A program made the position numbers and the translations under genes. Under the pieces are notes generated by a model. It was not told the origin of the DNA. It did not search any database and saw nothing but the letters and a program-made list of their open reading frames with translations. Shown here in pieces: positions 1 through 9,620 of a stretch of DNA of 64,000 bases. The stretch comes from Paenibacillus caseinilyticus (GTDB lineage Bacteria > Bacillota > Bacilli > Paenibacillales > NBRC-103111): positions 248,001 to 312,000 of the forward strand of contig NZ_JAQAGY010000006.1 in assembly GCF_027533645.1 (NCBI RefSeq). Direction: 5' to 3'. Within the stretch, counting starts at the first letter, position 1; each line of letters starts with the position of its first letter.

Positions 1-2385
1 ACAGACGCCGATGAGGATGCCGCGAGAGACAATCTTCCAGCCGAGGCGGCGGGCGAAGATGTTCTCTTTGGCCGGCCGCGGCTTGTGCTGCATAAGATCC
101 TTCTCCGCCTGGTCCACCCCGAGCGCCATCGCCGGCAGGCCGTCGGTCACCAGGTTGACCCACAGAATCTGGATCGGCACAAGGGGCAGCGGCAGCCCGG
201 CCATCATCGCCAGGAACATCGTCATAATCTCCCCTACGTTCGAAGCGAGCAGATACCGGATGAACTTGCGGATGTTCTCATAGATGCCCCGTCCTTCTTC
301 GATCGCGGAGACGATGGTCGCGAAGTTGTCGTCGCTGAGCACGAGGGCCGACGCCTCCTTCGATACGTCCGTCCCGCTGATGCCCATGGCGATGCCGATA
401 TCGGCCGCCTTGATCGCCGGCGCGTCATTGACGCCATCCCCGGTCATCGCCACCGTGTGACCGGCACGCTGCAGCGACTTCACGATCCGAAGCTTATGCT
501 CCGGGGATACCCGCGCGTACACGTAGACGCCCTCAATCTGCCCGTCGAGCTCTTCGTCGCTCATCGCGGCAAGCTGCTGTCCGTTGAGCGTACGGCCTTC
601 CTGGGGCAAGATGCTCAGCTGCCTTGCGATGGCCTCCGCCGTCGTCTGGTGGTCTCCCGTAATCATGACGGTCTTGATTCCGGCCTTGCGGCACTTCAGG
701 ATGGCCTCCCGCACCTCGCGGCGCGGCGGGTCGATCATCCCGGTCAGCCCCACGAAGACCAGCTGGGCTTCGATGGAGCGCTCGTCTTCTCCCCGCTCGC
801 CCGCCTTCAGATCCCGGTAAGCCAAGCCCAGGACGCGCAGCGCATTCTTCGCCATCCCTTCATTGGCTGCCATCACCTTGGACTTCAGCGTCGGCGTGAA
901 CGGAATGACCTTCTCGTCCCAGAGTACATAGGCGCACTGCTGGATGAGCAGATCCGGCGCGCCTTTGGTGCAGACCATCCGCCCGCCCTGATGCTCGACG
1001 ATGACGGACATCCGCTTGCGTTCCGAATCGAACGGCAGCTCGTGAACCCGGCGGTATAAGCCGTCCAGCGACGAATGGGTCATCCCCGCCTTGGCTCCGA
1101 GCACGACCAAAGCGCCTTCGGTCGGATCCCCTTTGATGGTCCACAAGCTTTCGGGCTCTCCATCCTTCTTCTTCTTTCCGTCTTCGCTCCGTTCTTCTTC
1201 CTGCAGCTGCGCGTTGTTGCAGAGGACCGACACTTGGAGCAGCCGGCGCAGCATCTGGTTCCTGCGCACATCCACGCTCTGGCCGCTGCGCAGAATCTCC
1301 CCGCTCGGCTCGTAGCCGTCGCCCGTCACTTCGAGCACATCGCCGCCGAGCCACAGGTGGGTCACGCTCATCTTGTTCTGGGTGAGCGTGCCGGTTTTGT
1401 CCGAGCAGATGACCGAAGCGCAGCCGAGGGTCTCCACCGACGGCAGCTTGCGCACGATCGCCTTGCGCTGGATCATCCGCTGCACGCCGAGCGCCAGCGC
1501 AATGGTCACGATCGCGGGCAGCCCTTCCGGAATGGCGGCGACAGCCAGGGACACGCCGGCCAGGAACATGCCGTACGGTTCTTGTCCATGCAGAATGCCC
1601 GCGGCCACCACAAGCACCGTGAGCCCCAAGGCCACGAAGATCAGAATTTTGCCGAGCTGCTCAAGCCGGTGCTGCAGCGGCGTCTCGGACGCATCCGTCT
1701 GCTGGATGAGGTCGGCGATTTTGCCCATCTCCGTGCTCATTCCCGTGCGCACCACGACGCCCTTGGCCGTGCCCCGGGTGAGCATCGTCCCCATGAAGCC
1801 CAGGTTGCGCTGGTCCCCCAGCGGAACCTCCTCCCCCTCCAGCGGCTCCGTATGCTTCGCCACCGGTACGGATTCGCCGGTAAGCGCCGACTCCTCGGCA
1901 TACGTGCTGAACGCTTCGATGAAGCGGATGTCCGCCGGCACCCGGTCCCCGCTCTCGAGCAGCACGATATCCCCGGGCACCAGCTCCCGGGCGGGAAGCA
2001 GCTGCAGCTTGCCGCCCCGCAGCACTTTGGCATTCGGTGCGGACAGTTCCTTAAGCGCCCGCAGCGAACGCTCCGCCCGGAACTCCTGCACGAACCCGAG
2101 AATGCCGTTCATAATAATAATGGCGATAATCGTGACCGCGTCGAGATATTCGCCGAGCAGCCCCGAGACGAGCGTAGCCCCGACAAGCACCAGCACCATG
2201 AAGTCTTTGAACTGGTTCAGAAACAGCGTCAGCGGCGAGATGCTCTGCCCTTCCGCCAGTTCGTTCTTCCCGTGCTCCTCGAGCCGCCCCTGTGCCTCCT
2301 CCTCGCTCAGCCCTTGTGAGGGCTCGGTTCCGGACGCCTGAAGGATCTCCTGGACCGTCATGTGAACCCACGATTTCTGACTCAT
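1..2385 (-). CDS. Cation-transporting P-type ATPase, Ca2+ type (3' end beyond window)
   Basis: P-type ATPase that pumps a cation, probably Ca2+, across the membrane using ATP. The 795 codons present start with the cation-ATPase N-terminal domain, followed by membrane segments near residues 60-105. The phosphorylation motif DKTGTLT, whose Asp is phosphorylated, is encoded around 1385-1405. The frame is open to the window edge, so the last membrane helices are missing. A charged insertion of Glu and four consecutive Lys lies in the nucleotide-binding region (about 1150-1203). The ATG is preceded by GGAGGG at 10 nt. The gene is divergent from rqcH. The Ca2+ subtype comes from overall resemblance to bacterial SERCA-like pumps; the exact ion is inferred. 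Confidence 0.88.
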   Translation of the reverse strand, partial: MSQKSWVHMTVQEILQASGTEPSQGLSEEEAQGRLEEHGKNELAEGQSISPLTLFLNQFKDFMVLVLVGATLVSGLLGEYLDAVTIIAIIIMNGILGFVQEFRAERSLRALKELSAPNAKVLRGGKLQLLPARELVPGDIVLLESGDRVPADIRFIEAFSTYAEESALTGESVPVAKHTEPLEGEEVPLGDQRNLGFMGTMLTRGTAKGVVVRTGMSTEMGKIADLIQQTDASETPLQHRLEQLGKILIFVALGLTVLVVAAGILHGQEPYGMFLAGVSLAVAAIPEGLPAIVTIALALGVQRMIQRKAIVRKLPSVETLGCASVICSDKTGTLTQNKMSVTHLWLGGDVLEVTGDGYEPSGEILRSGQSVDVRRNQMLRRLLQVSVLCNNAQLQEEERSEDGKKKKDGEPESLWTIKGDPTEGALVVLGAKAGMTHSSLDGLYRRVHELPFDSERKRMSVIVEHQGGRMVCTKGAPDLLIQQCAYVLWDEKVIPFTPTLKSKVMAANEGMAKNALRVLGLAYRDLKAGERGEDERSIEAQLVFVGLTGMIDPPRREVREAILKCRKAGIKTVMITGDHQTTAEAIARQLSILPQEGRTLNGQQLAAMSDEELDGQIEGVYVYARVSPEHKLRIVKSLQRAGHTVAMTGDGVNDAPAIKAADIGIAMGISGTDVSKEASALVLSDDNFATIVSAIEEGRGIYENIRKFIRYLLASNVGEIMTMFLAMMAGLPLPLVPIQILWVNLVTDGLPAMALGVDQAEKDLMQHKPRPAKENIFARRLGWKIVSRGILIGVC

Positions 2386-2666
2386 CTGCTTTTATCCCTC
2401 CCAATAGGTTGTCTAGGGTAAATGTATTCAGACAAGCCGGAAAATAGCACCGGGATCCGAAGCCCGCGAGGCCGCCGGACACTTGCGGGGGAACGGGGCT
2501 ATAGGCCCGTTGTTCGGCTGCGAAAGCCGAAGTGACCGGCCTCGGATCCCCGTCTTCCCTGCAGCTGGCTCCCTCATCCGGAGACAGCCCTTAAAATTTC
2601 CTCAAAAATATGGCATGATAGAGAATGGCGCCAGTGATATCATCGCCAGGAATGGAGTTGTCCCTC
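2386..2666. other. Divergent intergenic region between Ca2+-ATPase and rqcH
   Basis: This 281-bp stretch carries the ribosome binding sites and presumably the promoters of both flanking genes. A perfect 7-bp stem (TTCGGCT/AGCCGAA, loop GCGAA) and a nearby imperfect hairpin (AACGGG/CCCGTT) lie at about 2493-2532. There is no U-run, so this is not an obvious terminator. I saw no match to a riboswitch family I know. Confidence 0.4.
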
Positions 2667-4445
2667 ATGTCATTCGACGGTCTCGTCGTCCACTGTCTCG
2701 TCCGCGAGCTCCAGAGCCTCGTAGGCGGCAGAATTAATAAAATCCAAATGCCTACCGGAAACGACATTCTGCTGCAGGTCCGCGCACCGGGCCGCAGCGT
2801 CAAGCTGATCCTCTCCGCGAACCCGACTTACCCCCGGGTGCACCTTACCGGAGAAAGCTTCCTGAACCCGAAGGAAGCCCCCATGTTCTGCATGCTCCTG
2901 CGCAAGCACTGCGAAGGAGGCATTATCGAAAGCATCGAGCAGCCCGGGCTCGAGCGGATCATCCACTTCGGCATCCGCCAAAGGGATGAACTCGGCGATC
3001 TCAGCACGAAGAAGATCATCGTGGAAATCATGGGCCGCCACAGCAATATTATATTGACGGATCCTGCAGGCAATACGATCATCGACGGCATCCATCACGT
3101 GACGCCGGCGATCTCCTCCTACCGGATCGTCATGCCGGGCAGTTCCTATACCTCTCCGCCGGAGCAGCACAAGGCAATGCCGCTGGAGACAGCTCAGAGT
3201 TCGTTCCTCGCGGAACTGACGGCGGCCCCTCAAACGGCGGAACCGGAGGACGCCTCGTCCCTGCGCTACTGGGCCGGGGCCCTCGTGCAGCGCTTCAGCG
3301 GCATCTCGCCGCTGGCTGCCCGGGAGCTCGTCCACCGGGCAGCCGGCGGACAGGCAGAGCTGGATCCTGCCGAAGCGCCGGCCCGGCTGTGGCCGCCCTT
3401 CGCGGAGCTGATGCAGAGCCTGCGCAGCGGCGAAGCGGAGCCTGTCATCGCGGAGGAGGCGGCAACCGGCAAATCTTTCTTCTCTATCCTGCGGCTGACG
3501 CATATTGAAGGAGAGTCCCGCAGATTCGATACCGTATCGGAGCTGCTCGAGACGTATTACAGCGACAAGGCGGAGCGGGATACGGTCAAACAGCGGGTAT
3601 CCGACCTGATCCGGCTGCTCTCCAACGAGCGGGCCAAGAATGCGAAGAAGCTCGAGAAGCTGCAGGAGACGATGGAGGACGCCCGCGATGCGGACCGGTT
3701 CCGGATTCTCGGCGAGCTCCTCACCGCTTCCATGCACCTGCTACGCAAGGGCGAGAAGAAGATCGAGGTCGTGAACTATTACGATGAAGAACAAAGACCC
3801 GTCACGATCGAGCTCGATCCCCTGCTGACCCCGTCCGAGAATGCGCAGCGGTATTTCAAGAAGTACACCAAAAGCAAGAACTCGCTGATTGCCGTCGACG
3901 AGCAGATGACCCAGGCACGCGAGGAGATCCTCTATCTGGACTCCTTGCTTCAGCAGCTTGCTTCGGCTTCGCTGTCCGATATCGAAGAGATCCGCGAAGA
4001 GCTGATGGAACAAGGGTACCTCCGGGCCCGCGGCCGCAAGGGCACCAAGAAGAAGGCGAACGCCAAGCCCGTGCTCGCCTGCTATACCTCCTCGGAAGGC
4101 ATTCCGATCTATGTGGGCAAGAACAATACCCAGAACGAATATTTGACGAACCGGCTCGCCCACGCCGGCGACACCTGGCTGCACACCAAGGATATTCCGG
4201 GTTCCCATGTGGTGATCCGGAGCCCCGAGTTCGGCGAGGATACGCTTCGCGAGGCCGCCCAGCTCGCCGCTTTCTACAGCCAGGCCAAAGAATCGAGCGG
4301 CGTACCCGTGGACTACACGCTGATCAAGCATGTTCGCAAGCCAAGCGGCGCCAAGCCGGGCTTCGTAATCTACGACCATCAGCGGACGCTGTTCGTCACG
4401 CCCGACGCCGAACGGATTAAGGGACTGCCCGTCACCGCCAAGTAA
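2667..4445 (+). CDS. rqcH: RqcH, NFACT-family ribosome quality control protein
   Basis: Homologue of B. subtilis RqcH (YloA) and eukaryotic NEMF/Rqc2. RqcH binds stalled 50S subunits and recruits tRNA-Ala to add alanine tails that mark incomplete chains for degradation. The 592-residue product has an NFACT-N domain from residue 1, a helix-hairpin-helix part (about 210-260), a long coiled coil (about 290-440) and a C-terminal NFACT-R domain with the motif DTWLHTKDIPGSHV. The ATG at 2667 is chosen over upstream in-frame ATGs because GGAG ends 9 nt before it and the protein then begins MSFDGLVVHCLVREL, as in homologues. It is monocistronic and ends before a strong shared terminator. Confidence 0.95.
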   Translation: MSFDGLVVHCLVRELQSLVGGRINKIQMPTGNDILLQVRAPGRSVKLILSANPTYPRVHLTGESFLNPKEAPMFCMLLRKHCEGGIIESIEQPGLERIIHFGIRQRDELGDLSTKKIIVEIMGRHSNIILTDPAGNTIIDGIHHVTPAISSYRIVMPGSSYTSPPEQHKAMPLETAQSSFLAELTAAPQTAEPEDASSLRYWAGALVQRFSGISPLAARELVHRAAGGQAELDPAEAPARLWPPFAELMQSLRSGEAEPVIAEEAATGKSFFSILRLTHIEGESRRFDTVSELLETYYSDKAERDTVKQRVSDLIRLLSNERAKNAKKLEKLQETMEDARDADRFRILGELLTASMHLLRKGEKKIEVVNYYDEEQRPVTIELDPLLTPSENAQRYFKKYTKSKNSLIAVDEQMTQAREEILYLDSLLQQLASASLSDIEEIREELMEQGYLRARGRKGTKKKANAKPVLACYTSSEGIPIYVGKNNTQNEYLTNRLAHAGDTWLHTKDIPGSHVVIRSPEFGEDTLREAAQLAAFYSQAKESSGVPVDYTLIKHVRKPSGAKPGFVIYDHQRTLFVTPDAERIKGLPVTAK

Positions 4446-4570
4446 GAAGCAGCCCTTGACCGCCCGTGCCGACCCTTCCCCGTCCGGCACGGCTCTTCCT
4501 CCGCCGACGCGGAACTTAAGAGACAGGTGCAGTCTTTTGCTCTGCTGGTTACAATTGCTTTGATATCCAA

Positions 4571-4614
4571 AAAGCACCCGGCTTGTCCCTATTGGGAGAC
4601 AAGCCGGGTGCTTT
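4571..4614. terminator. Bidirectional terminator between rqcH and the B12-binding regulator
   Basis: Perfect 17-bp inverted repeat (arms 4571-4587 and 4598-4614, 10-nt loop) between two convergent genes. The stem ends in AAA/TTT, so it can act on both strands. Confidence 0.85.
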
Positions 4615-4659
4615 GGTATATAAGCGGCACTATTCCTTCCTGCGCCGCTTAGGTTAGGG

Positions 4660-5589
4660 TCAGCCTAGCAGGCGCTGCATCTTCCCCACGCACTCCCCGG
4701 CGCTGCCCGTCAGTTTATAGACCGCTCGCGTGCCTTCCAGCCCCCCGTCCTCCCCAATCGCGCGGCCGCCGAGGAACACTTTGGTCCCCAGCCCCATGCC
4801 GGCAATCTGCCGGTCCAGATCATGGTAGAACGGAAGCGCTTCCTGCAGCATGCCCGGCGAAGATGAACCGAAGGCCAGCGCGGCCGGCTTCATCTGGCGG
4901 AGACAATCGAGCATCCCCTTCTCGGACGGCGCCGCCCCTAGATAGACGACCGAATAGCCTGCCTGCCGTAGGAACCAGCCGAGGAACAGCACGCCGAGCT
5001 CATGGTGCTCTCCGGGCGAACAGGCCGTAACGATTAGCGGCGCATCCGGGGAGATGGGAGACGGATTCTTCAGCGCAAGCAGGCGCTCCCGGATGAAGTG
5101 GCTGCCGAAGTGCTCCTGATACTCCGAGATCTCCCCGCACTCCCAGCGGTATCCGACCTCCTCCAGCACAGGCGCGAGCACCTGCAGCAGCAGCCAATCC
5201 ATAGAACAGCGCGGGAGCAGGCGGTCGAACCACTGCTGCGCGCCGTGCGGATCCAGCCGGAGGAACAGCTGAAGCAGCTCCTGCCGGTACACGGCCGAGT
5301 CGCCCGGCGGCTGGATGGGCTGCAGCTCCGAGGAGGCGGATGTGGCTCCTGCGGATACCGGAACCAAGGCCCGCAGTTCTGAGGCGGCCAGACCGATCGG
5401 CACCCCCTCCTCCACCCTGCCTCTAAGCCACAGCAGCGTTTCGACATCTCCGCTCGTATATCCACGGTAGCCGTTCGGGAACCGGGAGGGCGAGACCGCC
5501 CCGTAGCGTTCTTCCCACTTGCGGATGAGCTGCGTCGACAAGCCCGTTTTTATCGATACTTCCTTGATAGTCAGCCATCTTTCACTCAT
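4660..5589 (-). CDS. MerR-family regulator with cobalamin-binding domain (CarH/LitR type)
   Basis: Product of 309 residues. Residues 5-75 form a MerR winged-helix DNA-binding domain (LTIKEVSIKTGLSTQLIRKW). Residues 100-175 form a helical bundle with the W-x9-EH motif of CarH (Trp149, Glu159, His160). Residues 183-305 form a Rossmann B12-binding domain with the E-x-H-x-x-G motif (Glu194, His196, Gly199) and a later VFLGG. In CarH these features bind adenosylcobalamin, and the protein is a tetrameric repressor in the dark that light dissociates. The residue after the Trp is Glu here, where Thermus CarH has the light-induced second ligand His132. ATG at 5589 is preferred to TTG at 5598 because GGAGG lies 10 nt before it. 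It has its own promoter with three 11-bp repeats, which suggests autorepression. The target genes are unknown, and no carotenoid genes lie in the window. Confidence 0.9.
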   Translation of the reverse strand: MSERWLTIKEVSIKTGLSTQLIRKWEERYGAVSPSRFPNGYRGYTSGDVETLLWLRGRVEEGVPIGLAASELRALVPVSAGATSASSELQPIQPPGDSAVYRQELLQLFLRLDPHGAQQWFDRLLPRCSMDWLLLQVLAPVLEEVGYRWECGEISEYQEHFGSHFIRERLLALKNPSPISPDAPLIVTACSPGEHHELGVLFLGWFLRQAGYSVVYLGAAPSEKGMLDCLRQMKPAALAFGSSSPGMLQEALPFYHDLDRQIAGMGLGTKVFLGGRAIGEDGGLEGTRAVYKLTGSAGECVGKMQRLLG

Positions 5590-5620
5590 GAAGCCCAAGC
5601 CTCCGTACCCTGCAATTGGG

Positions 5621-5653
5621 CCCCATTATAAACCATTTACAAAGCCTATACAA
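5621..5653 (-). promoter_or_regulatory. Promoter of the CarH-like gene overlaid by three 11-bp repeats
   Basis: Read on the minus strand: -35 TTGTAT (5653-5648), a 17-nt spacer and -10 TATAAT (5630-5625). The same stretch is three head-to-tail 11-mers: TTGTATAGGCT (5653-5643), TTGTAAATGGT (5642-5632) and TTATAATGGGG (5631-5621). The first two contain TGTAnA, the complement of the TnTACA core I recall for the CarH operator, which is also three tandem 11-bp units spanning -35 to -10. Confidence 0.75.
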
Positions 5654-5683
5654 GGATCCGCTTACGGGGAATCGGGCGGCAGG

Positions 5684-8600
5684 TCAAGAGGATATCGCCG
5701 GAAGGACAATCTCCACCGTGGTGCCGACACCTTCTGTGGAGGTAATCTGCATCGTTCCATGGTGGTTCTCGATGATTTTGTAAGAAACCATGAGGCCCAG
5801 CCCCGTCCCCTTGTTCTTCGTGGTAAAGAATGGTTCGCCGAGGCGGGCCAGCTTGCTCTCCGGAATCCCGCTGCCCTGGTCGATGAAGGAGATCCGCAGC
5901 TTCCGGTCCTCGGTGCGTTTGGCCTTGACCGTGATCGTCCCGCCCTTGGGCATCGCCTCTACGCTGTTCTTCAGAACATTAATGAATACCTGCTTGAGCT
6001 GGTTCTCGACACAGCTGACATACGGGAGCTGCTCGTCCATATCCGTCTCGATCTCCACGTTGCTGATAATCGCCTGGGTATCGAGAAGCATGATGACGTC
6101 TTCGAGGATGGAAGGAACCGCTTTCGGCAAATAATCGACGGCCTGCGGCTTCGCCAGAACGAGCAGCTCGCTGACGATCTCCTCGATCCGCTCAAGCTCC
6201 GCGGACATAATGGCGAGATAGCTCTCGTTATGACCTCCGGTTCCCATCAGCTTCGTGAACCCCTTCAGCGCCGTGAGCGGGTTACGGATCTCATGGGCGA
6301 TACCGGCGGCAAGCTGGCCTACGGCTGAGAGCATCTCGGATTTGCGGAGCAGCTCCTCCGTCTGTTTGCGGTCGGAGATGTCCTCGGCGATGCGCAGGTA
6401 ATGCATCGTCCGGCCCTCTCCATCCTTGATGGGCAGGAATCGCACCGACTCCCAATACGTCTCCCCGTTCTTGCGCCGGCTCTGCAGCTCCCCTCTCCAC
6501 TCCTTGCCGGAGCCGAGGGTATCCCACACTTCGGCGAAGGAGACCGAGGACGCCTCCCAGTCGTTCAACCTGCTGAGATGCACGCCGATCATCTCGGCCT
6601 GGGAATAACCGGTGACTTCCGCAAACTTGGGGTTGGCGTACAGTATGGTTCCCTGCAGGTTCGCAAGCAGCGTGATCGACGGACTTTGTTCTATGGCGTA
6701 GGAAAGCTTGAGCAGCTCTTCATTGGCTGACTTCAGTTCGGTAATGTCGACGAACGTGAGAACGATGCCTTTGATGAACTGGTCTCCCGTCCGGTAAGGG
6801 AGCACGCGCATCATATACCAGCTTCCGCTGCGGCTCTGGATTTCCTTCTCGCGCGGTACCAGGGAATTCAGCACGCTCTGCGCATCCTGAACGATACCGT
6901 CATATAGAAAATTATGTGAAATATGTCCGATAGGCCGTCCGTAATCGACATCGAGCAGATTGATCTCCTTCGTGATCGCCGGGGTGAAGCGGCGGATACA
7001 CATTTCCTTGTCGAGGAAGATCGTGCCGATCTTCGTACTGACGAGGAAGTTGTCCATATCGTTGTTGAGGTCCGTCAGCTCCTGGATCTTAAACTGGTAT
7101 TCCGTGTTCACCGTGACGAGTTCTTCGTTGACCGACTGCAGCTCCTCGTTCGTGCTCATGAGTTCTTCGTTCGCGGCCACGAGCTCCTCATTGGTCGCCT
7201 GCAGCTCCTCATTCGACGTCTCAAGCTCTTCGATGGTCGCTTGAAGCGACTCTTCGGCCCGCTGCAGCTCCTGCTCCAGCTCTACAATCCGCTGGTTGAC
7301 GTTGTGGTCCATATCGAACGACTCGGGAACCGGCGGCGCCGGGACAGGCACACCCGCATCCTCGAGGGTGACAAGCACGAGTTTATCAAACTTGTTATTT
7401 TTTTTGGAGAAGGGCTTGACGGTAAGGTTAATGTAGGGCGACGGATCGGCATGGTTCACCTTGATGTTGTGGTAACAGATCGTCCGGTCCTCCTGCCTGA
7501 CTTTCTGTGCGGCCGTCACGATCGCCACCGCCAGATGCGCCTCCACCATCTTGTAAATACTCCAGCTCGGCTTGCCCCTTGCCAGAACCAGGTAGGGATT
7601 GATATTGCCGCTGAGATGCAGCACCTCGTTATTGTCGTCGATCACCATGCAGGGGGGCATGTGCTCGTCCACGAACGCCGTATACAGTTCATCGGGCTTC
7701 CGGTAGACAGGTACCTCCCGGACGGAAGGAAACCCCTTACGTACCATTTGGTGCATTCTCGACAGATCCAGGCTCTCTCGGGCATCGACGCTGCTTGGGG
7801 CCGGCAATACCGAGGTTTTGCTCCGCTGCTGATATACGTTCCACTTCCGGTCGTAGGGGTAGAACAGATTGCTCAGCTTGCCGATCGTTTCGCTCGGCCC
7901 GAGAAACATGAATCCGTTGGGATTCAGCGCAAAATGAAACAGGGAGAGCACCCGCTGCTGTACCTCAGACTGCAGGTAAATGAGCATGTTGCGGCAGGTT
8001 ACCAGGTCCAGGTTGCTGAACGGGGGATCCTTGGTGATATTATGGGGTGCAAACACGACCATCTTCCGGATGTCCTTGTTCACCTGGTACATCTCGCCCA
8101 TGCGGGTAAAGTACGACTGGAGCACCCGGGGGGGCAGCCCCCGGACGGACGTCTCCGGGTACATCCCTTGGGAAGCATACTCGATGGAGTCCTTGTCGAG
8201 ATCCGTGGCAAAAATTTTCACCGTATACGGCAGCTCCTGCTGCGAGATCAGCTCATCGAAGAGAATGGCCAGAGAATACGCTTCCTCCCCGGTCGAGCAG
8301 CCGGCCACCCAAACGCGGATATGCCCTTCCGCTTTCTTGCTCTCGATAATAGCCGGGAGCACCTTCGTGCGGATGACTTCGAACGCTTCCGGGTCCCGGA
8401 AGAAATGGGTGACGCCGATAAGCAGGTCTTTCCCGAGGGACGCGAGCTCATCCGGGTTATTCTGCAGCATCTGCAGGTAGGGTTCGAGGGTGAACAGGCC
8501 CATCAGATTCATGCGGCGTTCCAGACGGCGGATGATGCTGTTCTCCTTGTAGTAGCTGAAGTCGATCCCGGTAGAACGCTTGAGGAGTTCAATCACTTCG

Positions 8601-9280
8601 CGCATGGCCTCTCGGTCCAGACTCGTCCGGAGGGCCGGGAGCTTCTCGGGCGGATCCCACTCGATATCCACGTCATGCGAAGTCCATTCGAGCAAATAAT
8701 CCGCCATCCTCTGCGGAGTCATGACCTGGTCGACGATGCCGGTGAGCCGCGCGCTGTTCGGCATGCCGTCGAACTTGGCGGTCTCCTCGTCCTGCACGAT
8801 GACGAGGCCTCCATGTTCTTTGATCGCTTCCACGCCCCGTGACCCGTCGCTTCCCGTACCCGAGAGAATGACGCCGATCGCCCGGCTGCCGATATCTTTG
8901 GCTAGCGAGATGAGGAACAGGTCGATCGGGAGATGAAGGCCGGGGCTTTGGCGGTGCTCGGTGACCTGCAGCACCCGGTCCACGATCGTCATATCCTTCT
9001 TCGGAGGAATGAGATAGATGCAGTTGGGCCGCACGGCCATCAGATGCTCGGCTTCATAAATATTCATCGACGTGTTTTTCGTCAGAATCTCGGCCATGAA
9101 GCTTTTATAATTGGGCGATAAATGCTGAACCACAACGAAAGAAAGCCCGCAATCGGGCTTCATGTGATCAAAGAACTGCTGAAGCGCTTCTAGTCCGCCC
9201 GCGGATGCGCCGATGCCGACGATATATCCGCCCGGAGGGGACTGTTCCTGCACATCCTGTTCCGATAGAATCGTGCTCAT
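5684..9280 (-). CDS. CheB-CheR-PAS-histidine kinase fusion protein
   Basis: A 1198-residue signalling protein. In order: a CheB-type methylesterase domain without receiver (about 15-200, GASAGG, QHLSPN and GTGSDG motifs); a CheR methyltransferase (about 215-480, with WVAGCSTGEEAYS); a coiled coil with regular seven-residue EEL repeats (about 650-740); PAS domains (about 750-970); and a HisKA/HATPase kinase core (HEIRNPL, His996, then the ATP-binding domain to the end). These fusions link a chemotaxis-type methylation module to a sensor kinase. No response regulator is adjacent, so the partner must be elsewhere. Upstream in-frame codons are open, but ATG at 9280 follows a GAGG-containing region and begins just before the conserved CheB start. 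It is cytoplasmic: no transmembrane segment is visible. Confidence 0.9.
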   Translation of the reverse strand: MSTILSEQDVQEQSPPGGYIVGIGASAGGLEALQQFFDHMKPDCGLSFVVVQHLSPNYKSFMAEILTKNTSMNIYEAEHLMAVRPNCIYLIPPKKDMTIVDRVLQVTEHRQSPGLHLPIDLFLISLAKDIGSRAIGVILSGTGSDGSRGVEAIKEHGGLVIVQDEETAKFDGMPNSARLTGIVDQVMTPQRMADYLLEWTSHDVDIEWDPPEKLPALRTSLDREAMREVIELLKRSTGIDFSYYKENSIIRRLERRMNLMGLFTLEPYLQMLQNNPDELASLGKDLLIGVTHFFRDPEAFEVIRTKVLPAIIESKKAEGHIRVWVAGCSTGEEAYSLAILFDELISQQELPYTVKIFATDLDKDSIEYASQGMYPETSVRGLPPRVLQSYFTRMGEMYQVNKDIRKMVVFAPHNITKDPPFSNLDLVTCRNMLIYLQSEVQQRVLSLFHFALNPNGFMFLGPSETIGKLSNLFYPYDRKWNVYQQRSKTSVLPAPSSVDARESLDLSRMHQMVRKGFPSVREVPVYRKPDELYTAFVDEHMPPCMVIDDNNEVLHLSGNINPYLVLARGKPSWSIYKMVEAHLAVAIVTAAQKVRQEDRTICYHNIKVNHADPSPYINLTVKPFSKKNNKFDKLVLVTLEDAGVPVPAPPVPESFDMDHNVNQRIVELEQELQRAEESLQATIEELETSNEELQATNEELVAANEELMSTNEELQSVNEELVTVNTEYQFKIQELTDLNNDMDNFLVSTKIGTIFLDKEMCIRRFTPAITKEINLLDVDYGRPIGHISHNFLYDGIVQDAQSVLNSLVPREKEIQSRSGSWYMMRVLPYRTGDQFIKGIVLTFVDITELKSANEELLKLSYAIEQSPSITLLANLQGTILYANPKFAEVTGYSQAEMIGVHLSRLNDWEASSVSFAEVWDTLGSGKEWRGELQSRRKNGETYWESVRFLPIKDGEGRTMHYLRIAEDISDRKQTEELLRKSEMLSAVGQLAAGIAHEIRNPLTALKGFTKLMGTGGHNESYLAIMSAELERIEEIVSELLVLAKPQAVDYLPKAVPSILEDVIMLLDTQAIISNVEIETDMDEQLPYVSCVENQLKQVFINVLKNSVEAMPKGGTITVKAKRTEDRKLRISFIDQGSGIPESKLARLGEPFFTTKNKGTGLGLMVSYKIIENHHGTMQITSTEGVGTTVEIVLPAISS

Positions 9281-9620
9281 ATGCCTCAACCTCTTTTCAC
9301 CACGGACGCGGCTTATTCCGCCGTTTGCTCCAAGCCCAGTCCTCTGATTATAACCCGTCGGTTTTTGCTTCAAAACGGCTGTCCATCCATTATAACCCTT
9401 TTTATGTTCCTTGTGACTTTCTTTTTTACCAAAGGCCCGGCAATGGATTCGGGGCGTTACCCTGCCGGTCGCCCCGAAGACCCCAAGGCGGTGGTTCAGT
9501 ACGTCCCTAGTTCTATTACCCGGCCTTCTGCCTCTTAGATCAACGCCAAGAGACCCGGACACAAGGCTCCGGGTCTACCGTGTAAGAATCATCCGATATC
9601 GATCATAAGTATGGGGCAGC
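9281..9620. other. 340-bp leader/intergenic region with tandem -10 boxes and a possible pseudoknot
   Basis: On the minus strand, two identical GGGTTATAAT elements (-10 boxes at 9394-9389 and 9352-9347) lie exactly 42 bp apart, with weak -35 boxes (GTCACA, TTTTGA). Upstream of them, 9426-9475 can form an H-type pseudoknot: CGGGGCG pairs with CGCCCCG, and CCGGCA inside that loop pairs with TGCCGG downstream. A 9-bp hairpin without a U-run (9551-9576) follows the galU stop. Confidence 0.45.

Noticed and set aside
2386..2666. Metal riboswitch upstream of the Ca2+-ATPase
   Set aside because: Only small hairpins are present; the conserved elements of the manganese or magnesium classes are not visible.
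6923..8842. Long open frame on the plus strand opposite the sensor kinase
   Set aside because: It mirrors the coding frame of a well-supported gene; high GC keeps antisense frames open. No ribosome binding site or recognisable protein.
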